Shown: piece by piece, positions 49,160-60,485 of the stretch
Position numbering within the stretch: the first letter of the stretch is position 1
How the letters are laid out: each line of letters starts with the position of its first letter
Origin: Saururus chinensis
Lineage: Eukaryota; Streptophyta; Magnoliopsida; Piperales; Saururaceae
Assembly (NCBI GenBank): GCA_035235625.1
Contig: CP141147.1
Span: forward strand, 24,100,756-24,164,755
Direction of reading: 5' to 3'
Length of the DNA stretch: 64,000 nucleotides
The notes under the pieces: generated by a model
Told to the model about the DNA's origin: nothing
Databases searched by the model: none
Seen by the model: the letters and a program-made list of their open reading frames with translations, nothing else
Position numbers and translations under genes: made by a program

Positions 49160-50530
49160 CGTCAATCTCTCCTCTCTCTCTCCCCCTCTCCTCGCTCTCT
49201 CTCTCCCCCTCTCCTCTCTCTCTCCCTCTCCTCTCCTCTCTCTCCTCTCTCTCTCCCTCTCCTCTCTCTCTCCCACCTCTCTCCCTCTCCTCTCTCCTCC
49301 TCTCTCTCTCCCTCTCCTCTCTCTCCTCTGTCTCTCCCTCTTCTCTCTCTCTCCTCTCTGTCCACACACTATCTCTCCTCTAATTTAATTTTTTTATTTT
49401 TTAAAAAATTAATTTTAAGTATAAATAAATAAAAAATAAATAAATATTTTTAGGGATTTATATAAATATATGTCATTAATAGTATATGTATTAGCGACGT
49501 GCAGAAATAATTTTAAAAAAATTAAAATAAAATTACTCTCCCTCTCCTCTCTCTTCTCCCTCTCCTCTCTTACCCTCTCCTCCTCTCTCCCCTCTCTCTA
49601 TCTCTCTCCTCTTCCTCTATCCTCTCCTCTCTCTCCTCCCTCTCCTCTCCCTCTCCTCTTTCTCGCCCTCTCCTCTCTTTCCCTCCTATCTCTCTCCTCT
49701 CCCTCTCTCCTCTCCTATCCTCTCCCTCTCCTCTCTCTCCCTCTCCTCTCTCCCTACACATTATCTCTCCTCTATTTTTTATTTTTTAAGATTTTTTATT
49801 CACTAAAATTAATTTTAAAAAATAAAAATAAGAATTAAAAGAAATCATATTAGCGACGTATAATTTTATAGGTCGTTAATACATATACTAAATATACATC
49901 ACTATTAGTATTTATTTTTATTTTAAAAATAAAAAAAAGTTAAAAATTAAAATAAAATTACTCTCCCTCGCCTCTCTTCTCTCTATCTCTCTCCTCTTCC
50001 TTTCTCCTCTCCTCTCCTCTCTCTCCTCTCCCTCTCTTCCCTCTCCTCTCTCTCTCCCTCTCCTTTCTCTCTCCCTCTCTCTCTTCCTCTCCTCTCCGTC
50101 TCCCCTCTCTCCCTACACACTATCTCCCCTCTATTTTCAATTTTTTAAGATTTTTTATTATTTAAAAAATAAAAAAGTATTAAAAAAAATCATATTAGCG
50201 ACGTATATCGCTAATATGTCACGTATTAGCGATGTATAATTTTATACATCACTAATACATATGCTAATAGCAATGTATATAAATATACGTCGCTATTAGT
50301 ATTTATTTTTCTTTTTATTTTAAAAATAAAAAAAATTAATAAAAAATTAAAATAAATTTACTCTCCTGCTCCTATATCTCTCGCTCTCCTCTTTTTCCCT
50401 CTCCTCTCCCTTTCCTCCCTCTCGTCTCTCTCCTCCCTCTCGTCTCTCTCTCTCCCTCTCCCTCTCCTCTTTCTCTCTCCCTCTCCCTCTCCTCTCCTCT
50501 CCTCTCTTCTCTCTCCCTCTCCTCTAATTT
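49160..50530. repeat. CT-rich arrays alternating with AGCGACG units
   Basis: Pyrimidine arrays at about 49160-49378, 49535-49772, 49955-50130 and 50360-50525, each followed by an AT-rich TAATTTTTTAT-like stretch and then TATTAGCGACGTATA...TATACGTCGCTAATA palindromes. The period is about 400 bases, so the arm is itself a higher-order tandem repeat. Confidence 0.9.
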
Positions 50531-51299
50531 TAATTTTTAATTTTTAAAAATTAATTTAAAAATAAATAAATAAAATGAAATAAATCCTATTAGCAACGTA
50601 TAGAAATATATGTCGCTAATACCTATACTATTAGTGACGTATATTTCTATATGTCGCTAAAAGTTTTTAGTTTATTTTTTATTTCTTTATTTTTATTATA
50701 ATTAATAACTATTAGCAACGTTTATTTTTAAGCGTCGCTAATAGTGATTTTTTTAAAATATATATCTTTTAGCAACGTTTTTATAGAGCACTGCCAATAG
50801 GTAAACTATTAGCGACACTCATAATAAAGCGTTGCTAATAAGATCAATATTAGCGGCACTTTTAACTAAGTGTCGCTAATATTTGACTATTAGCAACATA
50901 TATATTTATTCGTCGCTAATAGTTTATTTTATTGCGATGCTTCTCTATATGTCACAAATAGTTATTTTTAGCGACGCTTGAGTTTGCATTGCTAATAAAT
51001 GTGTTGTTAATACTACATTTTGTTGTAGTGTAATAATGGATTAGTAGCAATGCTAAACAATATGCCGCTAATAATATATACTTTTTAAAAAAAATAGACA
51101 TTAGTGATGCTTTACTAGGTGGGAGAGGGTGGGGCCGGGGTGTGAGGGCGAAGCCAATCATAGCTCGAACGGATGTAGATCATAGAGGAGATTTGCTCAT
51201 CGGGGGCTAGATCTAGGCTTTTGAGGGGAGATGAGGGAGGGACGGCAGGGAGTTTTGTCATGGGCGATTTTGGCTATAGAATCAAGCTGCTATCAGACT

Positions 51300-51767
51300 T
51301 CGCAAATGAATGCGAAGCTTCTTCCTGATGCTCTCATGCTCTTTGTCATAACCAATCGGTCGACGAGCATAGACTCGTCCACGATGATGACGAAGCGGCA
51401 GACAACGGACTCGACCATCTTCTTGTGGAGGAGGGAGCCGTTGCAGCCCTTGACAAGGTTGAGCTAGGGGTTGACCTTGTCGGTGCAGTAGATGGCGAGG
51501 TCGATGACAGGGTGGTGGTCTAGGTTGGAGAGGGGGATGCCGAGTGAGCCCCCCGATGTTCTTTAGCTTGCCAAGGTAGAGCAACTCAGCGATCCGGACA
51601 ATGACATGGATGGTGGTGGACCTAGTCCCCAGGCCGACCACCATCCCCGACTCCACAAAATCCATCACCTTTTAGTCTGCGATACACTTCAACTCGTCCC
51701 GCGCAGAAATCACCTTCTCCATAGAAAGCTTCTTTGGGAACAACACAGATGGAAATGAAATTGCCAT
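51300..51767 (-). pseudogene. Ribose-5-phosphate isomerase fragment captured in the CACTA block
   Basis: Read on the minus strand from an ATG at 51767: a leader MAISFPSVLFPKK, then ARDELKCIAD, an in-frame TAA, MDFVESGMVVGLGTRSTT and RIAELLYLGKLKNIG, then in another frame GIPLSNLDHHPVIDLAIYCT, NP-stop-LNLVKGCNGSLLHKKMVES and FVIIVDESMLVD. These match in order the N-terminal half of plant RpiA (normally [41 protein letters not shown]). The pentose-phosphate enzyme interconverts ribose- and ribulose-5-phosphate. Here the segment VPTSK...QAxS is missing at the frame change, two stops are present and the key GADEVDPD residues are altered, so it is non-functional. It is flanked by CACTA units, as expected of transduplicated exon DNA. 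Confidence 0.85.
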
Positions 51768-52200
51768 TGCCACACTAACTATAAAGCTCTGCCTTGAACC
51801 CAATTGATATGAATCAAAGAATGGCCAAAATCAAAGGAAAAAAGGTACCTTTGTTGACGACAATACAGAGATGAAAAAAATGAGGCACCATGCCCACGAC
51901 CAAGAAAGGAATAAAGAAAAAAAAATTGGCAATCAATGGAGGGGAGGAAACCGGAAAAGGGTGGTCGGAGGGGATTTATATAGCAGGGAAGAAGAAGCAA
52001 TTAAGAAGGATTTGCTCGTATTCTTCCAAATAACCAACGACAGCAAAGGAGAAAGAAAGGGAATAGAAGGAGGATTTCAAGAAGCAAAGGGGGGAGATGG
52101 CAGAAGAGTGGACGAAAGAGAAGGGGCCAAATGGAGTTAAAGAAGGCGGGCAAAATTTTGCCTGCACTTAGCTATTTGCAACTCTTCAATTTAAAATGTC
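51768..52200. other. GC-moderate leader-like DNA next to the isomerase fragment
   Basis: Continues from the isomerase start region to the GA array. It reads GAGGGAGGAAACC-like purine-rich DNA and ends in TTTTGCCTGCACTTAGC near 52155, a word that resembles TTTGCCTGCATAATAC next to the GC-rich segment in the 40-kb CACTA arm. It is probably promoter or 5'-leader DNA captured with the gene piece. Confidence 0.4.
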
Positions 52201-52365
52201 ATAAAAAGGGGAAGAAAGAGAGAGGAGAAAGGAGAGAGAGAGCAAGGAGAGAGAGGGTAGAGATAGAGAGAGGGAGGAGAAAGAGAGGAGAGGAGAGGAT
52301 AGATAGAGGAGAGAGAGAGAAAAGAGAGAGGGTAGAGAGAGAGAGAGGAGAGACAAGACTGAAAG
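52200..52365. repeat. GA-rich array
   Basis: GAGAGA, GGAGAGA and AGAGAGGAG words; purine-strand counterpart of the CT arrays, marking a left-arm-like portion right of the isomerase fragment. Confidence 0.9.
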
Positions 52366-52379
52366 GGAAGAGAAAATTT

Positions 52380-52900
52380 ATTTTAAAAAATAAGGCTATT
52401 AGCGATGCTCTGTAGAGAGCATCACTAATAGCATACATATTTGTGATGCTTAAGAATTAGCGTTGCAATTACTTCTACTATTAGTGACGCTCGATTTCGA
52501 GTGTCGCTAATAGCTCAATTTTTAAAAAAAAACTAAGACTATTAGCGATGACTGGAAGGTGCGTCGATAATAGCATACGCATTTGTGACACGTAAGAAGT
52601 AGCGTCGCAATTACTTATACCATTAGCGATGCTTGCTTCCAATCGCCGTTAATAGCTCAATTTTTTTTAAAAAAAATTCAGGCTATTAGCGATGCTCGGC
52701 AGGAGCAGGAGCGTTGCTAGTAGAATACATTTTTGCATAGATTAGTAATTAGCGTTGTAATTACTTACACTTTTAGCGACGCTTTCTTTCTAGCGTCACT
52801 AATAGCTCAATTTTTTTAAAAAAAAACTAAGGCTATTAATGACAGTTTATATAGAGTGTTGCTAATAGATCAAATTTGTTTTAAAAAAAACCAATAGCAT
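52380..52900. repeat. Sub-terminal palindrome array
   Basis: Four units of about 135 bases of the form GGCTATTAGCGATGCT...GTCGCTAATAGCTCAATTTTT followed by an A run, beginning at about 52393, 52540, 52681 and 52830. Each pairs AGCGA(C/T)GC with its inverse. Confidence 0.8.
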
Positions 52901-52914
52901 AATATATTTTTTAA

Positions 52915-54480
52915 ATATTGTCTCCTCTCCTCTCTCTCTCTACCACTCTCTCTCCTCTTTCCTCTCCTCTCTCTCTCCTCTTTTCTCTCTCCTCTACTCT
53001 CTCTCCTCTACTCTCTCTTCTCTCCTCTCCTCTCTCTTCACTCTCTCTCTATTTCCTTCTCTCCCTTCACTCTCTCTCTCTCCTCTCTCTCATCACTCTC
53101 TCTTTCCCTCTCTCTCCTCTCTCCTCTCTCCTCTCTCTCTCATCTCTCTCATCATTCTATCTCTTTCCCTCTCTCTCCTTTCCTCCCTACACTGTCTCCT
53201 TTCTCTCTCCCTTCACTCTCATTCTTTCCCTCTCTCGTCTCTCTCTCTCTCCACTTTCTCTCTTTCCCTCTCTCCTCGCTCTCTCCATTTTCTCTCTTTC
53301 CCTCTCTCCTCTCTCTCTTCACTCTCTTTCCCACTCTCCTCTCTCGCTCTTCACTCTCTCTCTTTCCCTCTCTCTCTACAATATCTCTCTACACATATTC
53401 TCTCCTCTAATTTTAATTTTTTAGAATTTTTTATTTTTATATTATATTTTAAAAATAAAATAAAAATATATTAGAAAGTATTATTGACTCACGAATATAA
53501 ACGTTGCTAATACACTAGTTATTAGTAACACATAGTAATCTGCGTCACTATTATGCTAGGTATTACCAATGCATAAACCTATATGTCGCTAATACTTTTT
53601 ATTTGATTCCTATTTTATTATTTTTAAAATATAATATTTAATAAAAATTAAAATTAAATTTTTCTCTCTCTACACACACCATCTCAACCCCTCTCTCCTC
53701 TCTCTCTAGCCTCTCTTTCCTCTCTTCACTCTATCTCCTCTCTCTCTTCACTCTCCTCTCTCTCTTCTCTCTCCTCTCTCTACCGTCTCTCTTCACTCTC
53801 TCTTTCCCTCTCTCTCCTCTCTCTATATAGACTCATCTATCTCGCTCCTCACACTCTCTCCTCTCTCTCTCCTCTCTCTCTTCTCTCTCTCCTCTCTCTC
53901 CCACGTGTGTCAACTTGAGCCCCAACTCCGAGGATGATAGGGCAGAAGTAGGGGAATTTAATTTTAATTTTTTAGAATTTTTTAATGACATATTATATTT
54001 AAAAAATAATATATCAAATAAAATAAATTTATTAGCAATGCTTAGGATAATGTGTCGCTACTACTCTAGGTAGTTGTGATGCTTACGCCTAAGCATTGCC
54101 AATATCTAGGCTTGTAGTGATGCTTTATCCTAAGCGTCGCAACTAAATTTATTTTATTTATTTTTAAAACATAAGACATAATTAAAAAACACTTATCCCT
54201 CTCTCTACCCTCTCTCTCTTTCTCCTCCCTCTCTCTCTTCTCTCTCCTCACCCTCTCTCTCTTCTCCATCTCTCTCTCTCCTCTTATCTCTCTCTTCCCT
54301 CACTGTATCCTCTCTCCTCACACACTCTCTCTTCTCTCTCTCTACACTATCTCGCCCCAATCTCTCTCCCTTCACACACACACACACACTCTCTCTCTCT
54401 CTCTCCTCGCCTCTCTCTTTCTCATCTCTCACTCCTCTCTTCTCTCACTTTTTACTCTCTCTTTCTATCTCTCACACAAT
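52915..54480. repeat. CT-rich arrays with duplicated short GC spacer
   Basis: Pyrimidine arrays at about 52915-53410, 53655-53905 and 54190-54480. The last two are each followed by related 55-base spacers: CACGTGTGTCAACTTGAGCC at 53902 and AACGTGCATAAACGTAAGCC at 54481, each running into GGGG(A)TTT. They are two copies of a ~580-base unit. Confidence 0.85.
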
Positions 54481-54734
54481 AACGTGCATAAACGTAAGCC
54501 CCAGCTCTAAGGAGTGGGGATAAAGTAGGGGGATTTTATTTATTATTTTACTATTTATTTATTTTATATAAAAATATTATATTTGACAAGTTTATTTTTA
54601 AATTTTTAAATATTTATTTATTATATATACAAATAGTAAATATAAAATAAAATATATTATATTTAAGAAGTTTATTTTTAAAATTTTTAATATTTATTTA
54701 TTATATATATATTTTTTTAAATAAAATTAATTAA

Positions 54735-55379
54735 TAAAACTATTAGCGACGTTAATAAAAAAGTCGCTAATAGTTGTATTATTAGTGATGCTTTCAACAA
54801 AGAGTCGCAAATAAGCTTAGTATTTGTTTTATTTGTGATGCTTTATTAATAATATAACTATTAGACTATTATCAACTCTTTTAAGAAAGTGTCGCTATTA
54901 TTAATACTATTTGCAACGATATTTTAATAGTGCCGCTAATAGTTCTAAATTTTTTATTTTTAATTTATAATTATTAGTGACACTTTTTGTTAAGCATCAC
55001 TAATAACAAAACTATTAACAATTGTTAAAATTATTAGCGACGCATGAAAAAAACGTCACCAATAGTTATAATATTTTTTTATTTAAAACATATACATTTT
55101 TATAAAACATCACTAATAGCACAACTATAAGCGAAGTTTATTACCAAGTGTCACTAATAGTTGTAATATTAGTGATGCTTTTAATTAAGCACAACTATAA
55201 ATGACATTTATTATCAAGCGTTGCGTATAGTTGTAAGATTAACGACACTTTTTATTAAGCGTCGCTAATAGTTAATTTTTTTGGAACGCTTTTCTAAGCA
55301 TTGCACTTAGTAGTTTTTAGTGACACTTTTTATTACATTACTAATAAAAGCATAGCTAATAGTGTATTTTGTTGTAGTG
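54735..55379. repeat. Sub-terminal array and right terminus of CACTA
   Basis: Dense AGCGACG/CGTCGCTAATAG units, several degraded to TAGTGATGC, end in AATAGTGTATTTTGTTGTAGTG at 55379. Confidence 0.85.
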
Positions 55380-56192
55380 TAACTTAAAGAAGTTCTTGAG
55401 TCAAAATCGAAGCTCTACTCCACAAGAGACTTTACCAAAATTAGGGTTTTGATTAATACTTAATGAAAATCGACTATTAAGCTTCAATAACCTTAAAAAC
55501 AAGTAGCTCTATGATCTCCATTGATTAAAAATAGAAATCCCTTTTTTAGGGTTAGAAATAGAAATTAAAAATATTTTTTTTAATGAAATAAATCAAGAAT
55601 CCATTTGAGGGAAAGTGGGAATAGGAGAGATTAAGGGAAAATCTAGAAAACTAAGGAAGATTAGGGCCTAAAACATACGTAAATCGGGTTTCCTCTTTGG
55701 GCAATGGGGATTAGGGCACCAACTTGCCTCCTATCAGAGTCCATTCTCAATTGGGAAATAAGCTATAATTTTTCTTATATAATAAGTTATTAAGGTATAA
55801 ATACAAACTGTTGGGCTGTAAATAACATTTTAACGCCCTAAGTTGCTAATTAGACTCATTTTAAGGCTAAAAATAATTTTAAAAATTTGATACTCATTAA
55901 AATGAAATAATTGGGGTTTAGGGTCATGTGGGACACTCACTGTCCAAACGTGGACGTGGGGCCTACATTGTGGTCAACACCATTAATTTATGAAAAATTC
56001 TCATAAAATCCCTAAAAATGAGATAAATTAAGTTTGATATTAAAACGCATATAAATTAAATTAAACTTTGTTAAAACGATCATTACCAACCCTTAACCCC
56101 AAAATAAAGTCAAACCGCTAAATTTAAGCAAAATCACACAATAATACATAATGAAATCAAAATTTAACCGATTTAAAGTTCGAGATCTTACA
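55380..56192 (-). mobile_element. 5' LTR of the minus-strand gypsy element, outer part
   Basis: Follows the right side of the large solo LTR: GGGGATTAGGGCACCAACTT, TCAATTGGGAAATA, GGGCCTACATTG, CTCATAAAATCCCTAAAAAT and a CGAGATCTTACA end at 56192. With the part at 48738-49087 it makes one LTR split by the CACTA block. About 2.6 kb corresponding to the middle of the 7970-11723 copy is absent. Confidence 0.75.
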
Positions 56193-57000
56193 TATATCAT
56201 TTACATGATTTACTATTGTTTATTTTTTTTGATAGAGATACTTATTTTTTGATTCATTTTTGGTGTTCTCTATGAAAATTGACAAATACTTTGGATTATA
56301 GTATTGCTTACCATCCTCAAACAGATGAATAGATAGAGGTAGTTAATTGATCCCTATGAAACTTATTAAGAAGTTTGGTTGGTACTAATCTTAAATCCTA
56401 TGATCAACACTTATATAAGGTTAAATTTGCTTACAACATGAGTGTTAATCTAAGAACAAGATTTAGTCCATTTACTATTATTTGTAGTTTTAATCCTCAC
56501 TCTCTATTTGATCTAGTTCATATTCCAATTGTAAAGAGGATGAATGGCCAAGCTAAAGACTTTATATCACACTTGCACAATATTTATTCTAATATTCTTA
56601 AGAGATTGCAGATATTTAATGATAAGTATAAGACAACTAAAGATTTAAAATGAAGATAGGTAGACTTCCATGTTGGTGATTTTGTCTAGGCTGTTTTGAC
56701 TAAAGACAGATTTTTTTGTTGGAGAGTATAACAAATTATCATCAATGAAGATTGGGCCTTTAGAGATTGTATAAAAGATTAATTCTAATGCCTTTAGACT
56801 CAAGCTACCAAGTCACATTCACACTTCAAATATTTTCAATATTAAACATCTCATTCCTTATCTTGCCAATGATTAAGATGGTGATAATCATGTGAATTTG
56901 AGGGTGAATTCTTTAGAACTAGGGCAGGATAATGTAGACCAGATGACATTGAAGTATATAGAGCATTGGGATCATATGAAGAAAAATCAGAATTTGTATT
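56193..57000 (+). pseudogene. Ty3/gypsy integrase C-terminal remnant, plus strand
   Basis: Begins straight after the minus-strand LTR end. Readable pieces: a degraded lead-in, then AYHPQTDE, a stop, IEVVN, then VGTNLKSYDQHLYKVKFAYN and FSPFTIICSFNP (family: FAYNRSVNRTTGFSPFEVVY), then LPSHIHTSNIFNIKHLIPYL near 56800 and YIEHWDH near 56960. This is the end of the integrase core and the C-terminal tail of a gypsy polyprotein. Stops and frame changes make it dead. It has the opposite orientation to the adjacent LTR, so the minus-strand element was probably inserted into this older one. Confidence 0.85.
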
Positions 57001-57134
57001 GTGGCGATTGATCAACACTTATGGGAGATCAATTGGGCGAATGATAAATCGATCTCTCAGAGGGATTGATCGGGACGATGAAACATTTAGTGTAAAATAA
57101 AGCTGAAAGTTGGCAATCAATTGCCCTATCTCAG

Positions 57135-57561
57135 CGATCAATCAATCCATTTGCATTATCGTTTTCAATTTTATTTTGGATTGGAATTTAATTCTAATTT
57201 TTTTTTAATATTTTGTTTTTCTAAGAATCTTTATTTCGTATTCTTTTGATTATTTAAGGATTTTTTTATTAATTTTTTTAATTTTGATTTGTTAGTCATA
57301 AGATACTTAGAAATAAGACTTTTTATTTATAGTTATGCCACTAGGAGTTATATAAATAATTAGCTATTTCATGAAGGCTATAAGTTCTATAATTTTGATA
57401 TTCTGAATAAGAAGATGTTATTATTTTCTCCTTTATTTTATGTGAATTTACTATTAAAATTTGTGAGATATGAAGGTTATCTGTGCATGTAGCCTAATTT
57501 ATCGAACGACATTCATCCCATCAATCCTACCCGACATCAATTTCTCACTTCTATGAGTTGT
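57135..57561 (+). repeat. ~430-bp tandem duplication, copy 1
   Basis: From CGATCAATCAATC through TATGCCACTAGGAGTT and GTGAATTTACTATTAAAATT to TCTCACTTCTATGAGTTGT; the whole is repeated directly after. It lies where the 3' LTR of the gypsy remnant would be expected. Confidence 0.9.
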
Positions 57562-57562
57562 C

Positions 57563-57998
57563 AACGATCAATCAATCTATTTGCATTACAGTTATCAATT
57601 TCGTTTTGGATTAGAATTTTATTCTAAATTATTTTTTTAATATTTTATTTTCCTAAGAATCTTTATTTCATATTCCTTTATTTATTTAGGGATTTTTTTA
57701 TTAGTTTTTCTTAATTTTGATTGGTTAGTCATAAAGTAGTTAGAAATTAGACTTTTTATTTATAGTTATGCCACTAGGAGTTGTATAATTACTTAGCTCT
57801 TCTACGAAGGTCATAAACTTTGTAATTCCAATATTTTGAATAAGATATTATTTTCTTCTCTATTTTCCCTCTATTTTATGTGAATTTACTATTAAAATTT
57901 GTGAGAGTGAAGGTTATGTGTGCATGTAGCCTGATTCATTGAATGACATTCGTCCCATTAATCCGACCCTGCATCAGTTTCTCACTTCTATGAGTTGT
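57563..57998 (+). repeat. ~430-bp tandem duplication, copy 2
   Basis: Second copy of 57135-57561, with the same landmarks and moderate divergence. Two ordered copies with no coding between them may be a partial LTR duplicated in tandem. Confidence 0.9.
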
Positions 57999-60110
57999 AT
58001 TTCCTAAAATTTAGTAACTAAGAAGTACTATATAATTGTTTTTTTTGTAATATAGTAAGAAATAATTTTCAGTTTCAATTAAACAAAAGCCATCCATCTT
58101 GACACCCACATAATTTGTAGGAGCTTCTAAATTATCACTGGGTTTTGATAAATTAAAAAAATTCATTTGTTTTTCTTCTCGAGGCACTTATACTCTAAAC
58201 CCATGTTTTGTAAGGAACCGCTGTACACAATGAATTTTATATTAGAATCCCAAGGACTACCCCCAAATGGAGAAGAAAGGAGTTTTAAGTTTCTTCAAAC
58301 TAACAAAAGTAAGGACTATAAGGAAAAAAAATATAAAATTTGTGACAGTACTATTTATTTTATTCCCCCCAATAGCTGCTCTCTGTGAGACAAAGATCAA
58401 CAATGCGTTTTTACATAAAGACAAAATACTATTAAAACATTACCTTTCTTTTATGAAAGAGTTCCATTGAACATTTGAACTTGTTTGTTATTTAAGATAA
58501 GTGTGTGTAGTCTACCTTAAGCAGTGAAAAACTTATCTTGATTAATAAATTCATATGAACATTAATATCATTTATATAGTCATATAATATTATAAATAGG
58601 ATAGCTGACGTATATGCACCGGGCGTATATGCATCTGACGTATATCAACTGAACTCTAATGTAATTAAGAAATTTGTTTACAAGAGCTTATAAGCGTTAG
58701 AGAGGAGACAGCTATCCCGGCGGATCATGTCAAGATAAGGGTGCCTTAATGATTAGTTAAATATATTTTTTAATTCAAATAGCTGCCCCAAGTAACACAA
58801 ATGAAGAACCGTATAAACTGGGGGCCCTGGAAAGTAGGTGGGCTGGATAGACGACTTGAAACGAAAATCGCGCAGAAAAAGAAGGAAAAAGATAGTCCAC
58901 ATGGAATTTAAAAATAATTTATCTCTAGAACAACTTGGCTACTTTCTATTTGCAGACAACCACTTGGCTACTTGCCTTCCTGATCTCTGAGTAATCAACT
59001 TATTTTAACCAGCTTTTAAAGAAATGCAACGTCGGAATAGACATGACCCCTTCAATTGCAGTATGGACGCTGTTACAGTAAGAAGCCAGTCAATATCGAA
59101 CAATATTTTTCCATGGCGAGCTCACATAAGACTGTGGACATGGTATATAAGAAGAACGAGAAAATTTTCAGTGTGTCCGTGTATTTTACCATTCACCAAA
59201 CGACCTCTAGAAGTGTGTGAGATATCAAGCCACTACGGTTATGACAGGCTGATAAGTTATGTCGTCAATGGTAGAATACACAGCTAATACGGTATATGAT
59301 ATACACTAAAAAATTCTCATAAAAGGACAGTTATACATCCCTTTATGTACGTACTGTTCGGCGCCAAACTCGTTATTTTATAGTTTCCATGTGGCTGTTA
59401 CAATTCTATGTAAAAAACAAATTGGTTCGTGGAGGAGCTTAGCATGAGCATTGTCAGAATATTTGTGAAAATTTCAAAAAAATTGGCTATTTTCGCCACT
59501 TTGAGTTTATATTGAAAATTCTGGAATAAAAATTGAGAAAACGAAAATTTTTGCATTAAATGCATGTTGGTGATTTAATTGTTTATTTATAAAATGCACA
59601 ATAGGAGTTAATATTTAACTGTATAACATTTTTCTTTACACTACCGAAACTTTTTCGAAATAAAACGAAACAACCCCAAGTAGTCCTTTACCGAAATGAA
59701 CCAAAAATAAAACTTTATGACTATTGGCATAAGCTCCCAACTAAATAATAAGTATAATACATGCAGAATGGTGCAAGCATATATTCAATTTTGACCTTGT
59801 ACAGGGAAACGAAGCATGATTTTAATACATGGTCTCCCTACCCTCTCGTGGTAAGTATTGCTCGTCTCTGCAACTTGGCCAAAATCCTGATTAGATAAAA
59901 CAGACAGCAGGCAGGCATGAGGGCTGGATAGAAACAGGGGGAAGGGGGAGGAACGAGGAATAAGGGATCCACACCTTGCCAAAAGAAGGTCTACAAGGGA
60001 CAGAGTTGCTAAGGACATATCCACGTTGCATACGGTATTGATTGCATACTGACCTTAGTTCATTGAATCAAATGAAAAAAAATCTCCTACCCACCTTATA
60101 ATCCATATGC
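57999..60110. other. Intergenic region upstream of the EBF-like gene
   Basis: No gene recognised. GCGTATATGCA and GACGTATATGCA words repeat at 58605-58640. An 87-residue frame at 59024-59287 has no recognised relatives. The last kilobase should contain the promoter. Confidence 0.45.
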
Positions 60111-60485
60111 ACTTGAGAAGATGAATGAACGTTCTGAGCCTTTTCCCTAGTTGGCTCTCTCTTTCTTGCCTTGCCTTTCCCTGGAGAGATTCTCTTCCGC
60201 TGTGTTCAAGTCTTGTCAATTCCAGTCAGGTTATCAAATACAAATTGGCCGTTTGTATCCACTGATGCAATAATCTTTTGCTTTCTGCATGCTCGACCTT
60301 GCTCGTGTTAACTGGTGAGTTACCGTTTATGTCTTCCTTTGATTATAGTCTGTCTTGAATTTTAGCATTTATCATCAGTCGAGCCATATGGGTACCTGTT
60401 GTTTTCATCAATTCGTAGCTAGTTTTTCCTCTGAGTGATTTGATATGAAAATCTGTACATGCATCCAGTGTAAGTCTGACTAAAG
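60111..60485 (+). promoter_or_regulatory. Likely 5' untranslated leader of the EBF-like gene, possibly with an intron
   Basis: Pyrimidine-rich leader-like sequence (CTCTCTCTTTCTTGCC). A good donor GGTGAGTTACC near 60313 and an acceptor-like TCTGACTAAAG ending at 60485, just before the ATG, suggest a spliced leader, as in known EBF genes. If they were spliced the upstream short frame would end at once, so the CDS start is kept at 60486. Confidence 0.4.

Larger units (their letters stand above)
49088..55379 (+). mobile_element. Mosaic CACTA block with right ends at 51030 and 55379
   Basis: Filled with AGCGACG/CGTCGCT sub-terminal units and CT- or GA-rich arrays. Two right termini are visible: TTTTGTTGTAGTG ending at 51030 and again at 55379, the inverse of CACTACAACAAAA. 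Both are followed by TAA. No CACTACAA left end is found inside, so at least two truncated copies are joined or nested. Between them, at 51120-52200, sits host-like GC-rich DNA with an isomerase fragment. The block replaces the middle of a gypsy LTR (48738-49087 and 55380-56192); no target duplication can be seen because the left end is lost. No transposase recognised. Confidence 0.75.

Noticed and set aside
51871-52415. Plus-strand frames after the isomerase fragment
   Set aside because: Low-complexity Lys/Arg/Glu-rich reads of purine-rich DNA and the GA array.
41304-54432. Many Ser/Leu-rich or Glu/Arg-rich open frames
   Set aside because: They are CT or GA arrays of the CACTA arms read in frame, with no domain and both strands open.
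59024-59287. 87-residue frame upstream of the EBF-like gene
   Set aside because: No recognisable family, AT-typical composition and no support from context.
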